From Ureibacillus thermophilus (GTDB lineage Bacteria; Bacillota; Bacilli; Bacillales_A; Planococcaceae): 64,000 nt of DNA. A model generated the notes under the pieces. It saw only the letters and a program-made list of their open reading frames with translations. It had not been told where the DNA came from and ran no database searches. Positions 61,759-64,000 of the stretch are shown here, in pieces. How positions within the stretch are numbered: the stretch's first letter is position 1; the number at the start of each line of letters is the position of its first letter. The position numbers and the translations under genes are program-made. The stretch is from contig NZ_CP036528.1 in assembly GCF_004331915.1 (NCBI RefSeq), positions 2,586,273 through 2,650,272 of the forward strand, in the 5' to 3' direction.

Positions 61759-63026
61759 CTGTCATAAGACTATCAGAATTATTGCCAAAAGCATTTCATT
61801 CGGTGTGGAAAGCTACTATTAACCCAAATATATTAAACGTGGTATGCAAAGGTGGACGTGGTTCTGGTAAATCCTCAGGTATTGCTCATATAATTGTCCA
61901 ACTACTCATGCGTTACCCCGTTAATGCGGTGGGTATAAGAAAAGTTGACAATACTATCGAACTATCAATCTTTGAACAAATGAAATGGGCCATAAACGAA
62001 CAAGGTGTGGCACATTTATTCAAGATTAATAAATCTCCAATGCGAATCACATACATTCCTAGAGGGAATTATATGGTATTCCGTGGAGCGTTAGAGCCAG
62101 AGCGTATTAAATCATTAAAAAGTGCTAATTTTCCATTTGCCATTGCTTGGATTGAGGAATTAGCTGAGTTCAAAACAGAAGATGAAGTTACAACCATTAC
62201 AAACTCTTTATTGCGTGGAGAGTTGAGTAATGGTCTTTTTTATAAGTTCTTCTATTCATACAACCCTCCAAAGCGAAAACAATCATGGGTTAATAAAAAA
62301 TACGAATCGGCATTTGTTCCTGAAAATACATTTGTTCATCACTCAACTTACTTAGATAACCCATTCATTTCAAAACAGTTTATTGAAGAAGCAAATGCAG
62401 CTAAAGAACGAAATGAATTACGTTACAGATGGGAGTACTTAGGCGAGGCAATCGGTTCTGGTGTCGTACCATTTGATAACTTGCACATCGAAAAAGGATG
62501 CATAACTGATGAAATGGTGAAGAACTTTGATAACATACGAAATGGTGTTGACTTTGGTTATGCAACGGATCCATTAGCTTATGTTCGTATTCACTACGAC
62601 AAAAAGAGGAATGGTATCTATATCTTTGACGAAATATACGGTGTGAAAATGAGTAATAGAGAGTTTGCTAAGAAACTACACGATAAAGGGTATCAATCAG
62701 ATGAAATATTCGCTGATTCAGCAGAACCCAAATCAATCGATGAACTAAAGCATGAGCATGGAATCAAACGAATCAAAGGTGTTAAAAAAGGTCCTGACAG
62801 TGTTGAATACGGTGAACAATGGTTAGATGATTTAGATTTTATTTGCATTGATCCGTTACGTACACCAAACACAGCTAGAGAGTTTGAAAATATCGATTAT
62901 CAAACGGATAAAGATGGCAATCCTAAACCGCGTTTAGAAGATAAAGATAACCACAGTATCGACGCAACACGTTATGCAATGAGCGAGGATATGCGTTCTA
63001 AGAAACGCATGCAAGTTTTGCGTTAA
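61755..63026 (+). CDS. terL: Phage terminase large subunit (PBSX/Terminase_3 type)
   Basis: A 423-residue packaging motor. ATPase domain with Walker A CKGGRGSGKSSGIAHI and Walker B FAIAWIEELAEF; C-terminal RNase H-like nuclease with acidic motifs VDFGYATDPLAYV, IFADSAEP and the final DNHSIDATRYAM. The ATG overlaps terS. Cuts and pumps the concatemeric phage DNA. Confidence 0.95.
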   Translation: MTVIRLSELLPKAFHSVWKATINPNILNVVCKGGRGSGKSSGIAHIIVQLLMRYPVNAVGIRKVDNTIELSIFEQMKWAINEQGVAHLFKINKSPMRITYIPRGNYMVFRGALEPERIKSLKSANFPFAIAWIEELAEFKTEDEVTTITNSLLRGELSNGLFYKFFYSYNPPKRKQSWVNKKYESAFVPENTFVHHSTYLDNPFISKQFIEEANAAKERNELRYRWEYLGEAIGSGVVPFDNLHIEKGCITDEMVKNFDNIRNGVDFGYATDPLAYVRIHYDKKRNGIYIFDEIYGVKMSNREFAKKLHDKGYQSDEIFADSAEPKSIDELKHEHGIKRIKGVKKGPDSVEYGEQWLDDLDFICIDPLRTPNTAREFENIDYQTDKDGNPKPRLEDKDNHSIDATRYAMSEDMRSKKRMQVLR

Positions 63027-63038
63027 AGGAGGTTAAAG

Positions 63039-64000
63039 ATGTTTGAAAAAACACATACCGACGAATTAATTCGATATATAGAACAAAATGCACCGACACC
63101 ATCCGAGATTATTAAAGAGCTCTTCGATTCGTTCGACCCATCACACATGCACGAAGGCGTTCGATACTATAAAGGTGAATCAGACATCTTAAACAGAAAA
63201 ATATACTCTTACGAAGATGGCGTAAAAGTGATTGATACGGAAGCTACTAACGAAAAAGTGGTTTCGGGATTTCATAAAATCTTGGTAGACCAAAAGACAG
63301 CTTACTTAGTCGGTGAACCAATGGTCTTTGGTAGTCGAAGTGATAACCAAGAACACCTAGATTTACTGCAAGAACTCATTGGCGAACGGTGGGAAGATAC
63401 AATACCTGAATTAATCAAGGGTGCAAGCAACAAAGGTTTAGAATGGCTACATCCTTTCGTGAATGAAGAAGGCGAATTTGATTACATGATAATTCCAGCG
63501 GAACAATTAATTCCGATTTACGACTATTCGAAACGTAAAAAGTTGGTTGCTGCTATTCGATTCTATCAACTTGATGATAATATAACAAAATTAGAGTTAT
63601 GGACTTCTGATGATGTGACCTACTACGAAATGATTAACGGACAGATTTATTTAGATGCAACTGTTGAAGTGAATCCAGCACCGCATTTCACAGACGTAGA
63701 AGGCGTGGAATGGAAGTCATGGGGACGCGTACCGTTCATCAAATTTGCCAACAACGAAGAAGAATTAAGCGATTTACATTTTTACAAATCTATCATCGAT
63801 GCTTATGATCTATTAGTTTCTGATGCACAGAACACATTGTCGGATATGCAGTCACTTGTATGGGCGCTCGTTGGCTATGAAGGCGAAAAGCTCGATGAAT
63901 TCATGGCCAATCTGAAACGCTATAAAGCAATCAAACTAGATACCGATGGCGATGTAAAAACAATCAGAGCAGAAGTACCAGTGGATTCATACAAAACACA
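63039..64000 (+). CDS. Phage portal protein, SPP1 gp6-like (3' end beyond window)
   Basis: The visible 320 codons start MFEKTHTDELIRYIEQNAPT after AAAGGAGGTTAAAG. It includes GVRYYKGESDILNRKIYSYE, KILVDQKTAYLVGEPMVFGS and FIKFANNEEELSDLHFYKSI, the portal pattern of SPP1-like siphophages. It forms the ring at the capsid vertex to which the terminase docks. The frame is open to the window edge. Confidence 0.93.
   Translation, partial: MFEKTHTDELIRYIEQNAPTPSEIIKELFDSFDPSHMHEGVRYYKGESDILNRKIYSYEDGVKVIDTEATNEKVVSGFHKILVDQKTAYLVGEPMVFGSRSDNQEHLDLLQELIGERWEDTIPELIKGASNKGLEWLHPFVNEEGEFDYMIIPAEQLIPIYDYSKRKKLVAAIRFYQLDDNITKLELWTSDDVTYYEMINGQIYLDATVEVNPAPHFTDVEGVEWKSWGRVPFIKFANNEEELSDLHFYKSIIDAYDLLVSDAQNTLSDMQSLVWALVGYEGEKLDEFMANLKRYKAIKLDTDGDVKTIRAEVPVDSYKT

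Larger units (their letters stand above)
40414..64000. mobile_element. Prophage (partial, continues beyond the window)
   Basis: Modular siphophage-type order: att in ssrA, leftward integrase and lysogeny genes, a divergent early region, recombination (YqaJ exonuclease, RecT), replication (DnaD-like, DnaC-like), small early genes, an ArpU-like late regulator, then terminase and portal. The right end and intact ssrA should lie beyond 64 kb. The IS material at 40.7-42.85 kb is inserted between att and int. Confidence 0.9.

Overview
The window looks like the chromosome of a low-GC, aerobic, endospore-forming-type Firmicute. I favour the Bacillaceae/Planococcaceae side (Lysinibacillus/Ureibacillus-like), from general family resemblance of the proteins, strong AGGAGG ribosome sites and Fur-, CodY-, BirA-, PurR- and CstR-like operators. 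The species is not established.

Chromosomal part (1-40.4 kb). A truncated B12-binding radical SAM gene and a DUF554 membrane protein precede a compact biotin operon, bioD-bioA-bioY-bioB, behind a clear BirA operator. Next come an FRM2-type nitroreductase divergent from a glutathione-peroxidase-like gene, a Fur-boxed siderophore ABC importer, a brnQ branched-chain amino acid carrier, and thiC under a TPP riboswitch with its own terminator. A chemotaxis block follows: cheW, a cheA that stops at the dimerisation helix and runs into the last codons of a receptor gene, and later an intact receptor. A complete oppABCDF peptide importer has two CodY-like boxes. A purine permease (NCS2), a CstR-type sulfide/persulfide operon (TusA-rhodanese, DsrE, rhodanese-MBL, TusA, TauE), a remnant of a polymorphic-toxin locus and an ISL3 element complete this part. 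Two inverted copies of a roughly 280-330 bp palindromic repeat sit at 14.8 and 23.3 kb.

Prophage part (40.4-64 kb, continuing past the end). The left boundary is a displaced 3' end of ssrA (tmRNA), still followed by its terminator. It is separated from the integrase by two broken insertion sequences. Then come a lysogeny module (Int, DUF3800, ImmA, DUF6414, CI-like and Cro-like regulators, ORF6N/ORF6C antirepressor), a recombination/replication module (YqaJ exonuclease, RecT, DnaD-like initiator, DnaC-like loader, truncated SSB, dUTPase), many small early genes, an ArpU/RinA-like late regulator, and the start of the packaging genes (small and large terminase, portal).

The most unusual signals are noncoding. 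Just upstream of the terminase genes lies a ~550-nt structured region. It carries two 9-bp hairpins with identical 9-nt loops but different stems, then a tRNA-like RNA (perfect acceptor stem, D-arm, T-arm and encoded CCA) whose anticodon arm is replaced by a ~120-nt folded insert, then an intrinsic terminator. A second GC-rich structured element lies at 50.35-50.56 kb. The window also shows a recurrent pattern of small deletions that fuse neighbouring genes (cheA/mcp, a dac gene, an HTH gene, yopX/ssb and an IS/IS junction).
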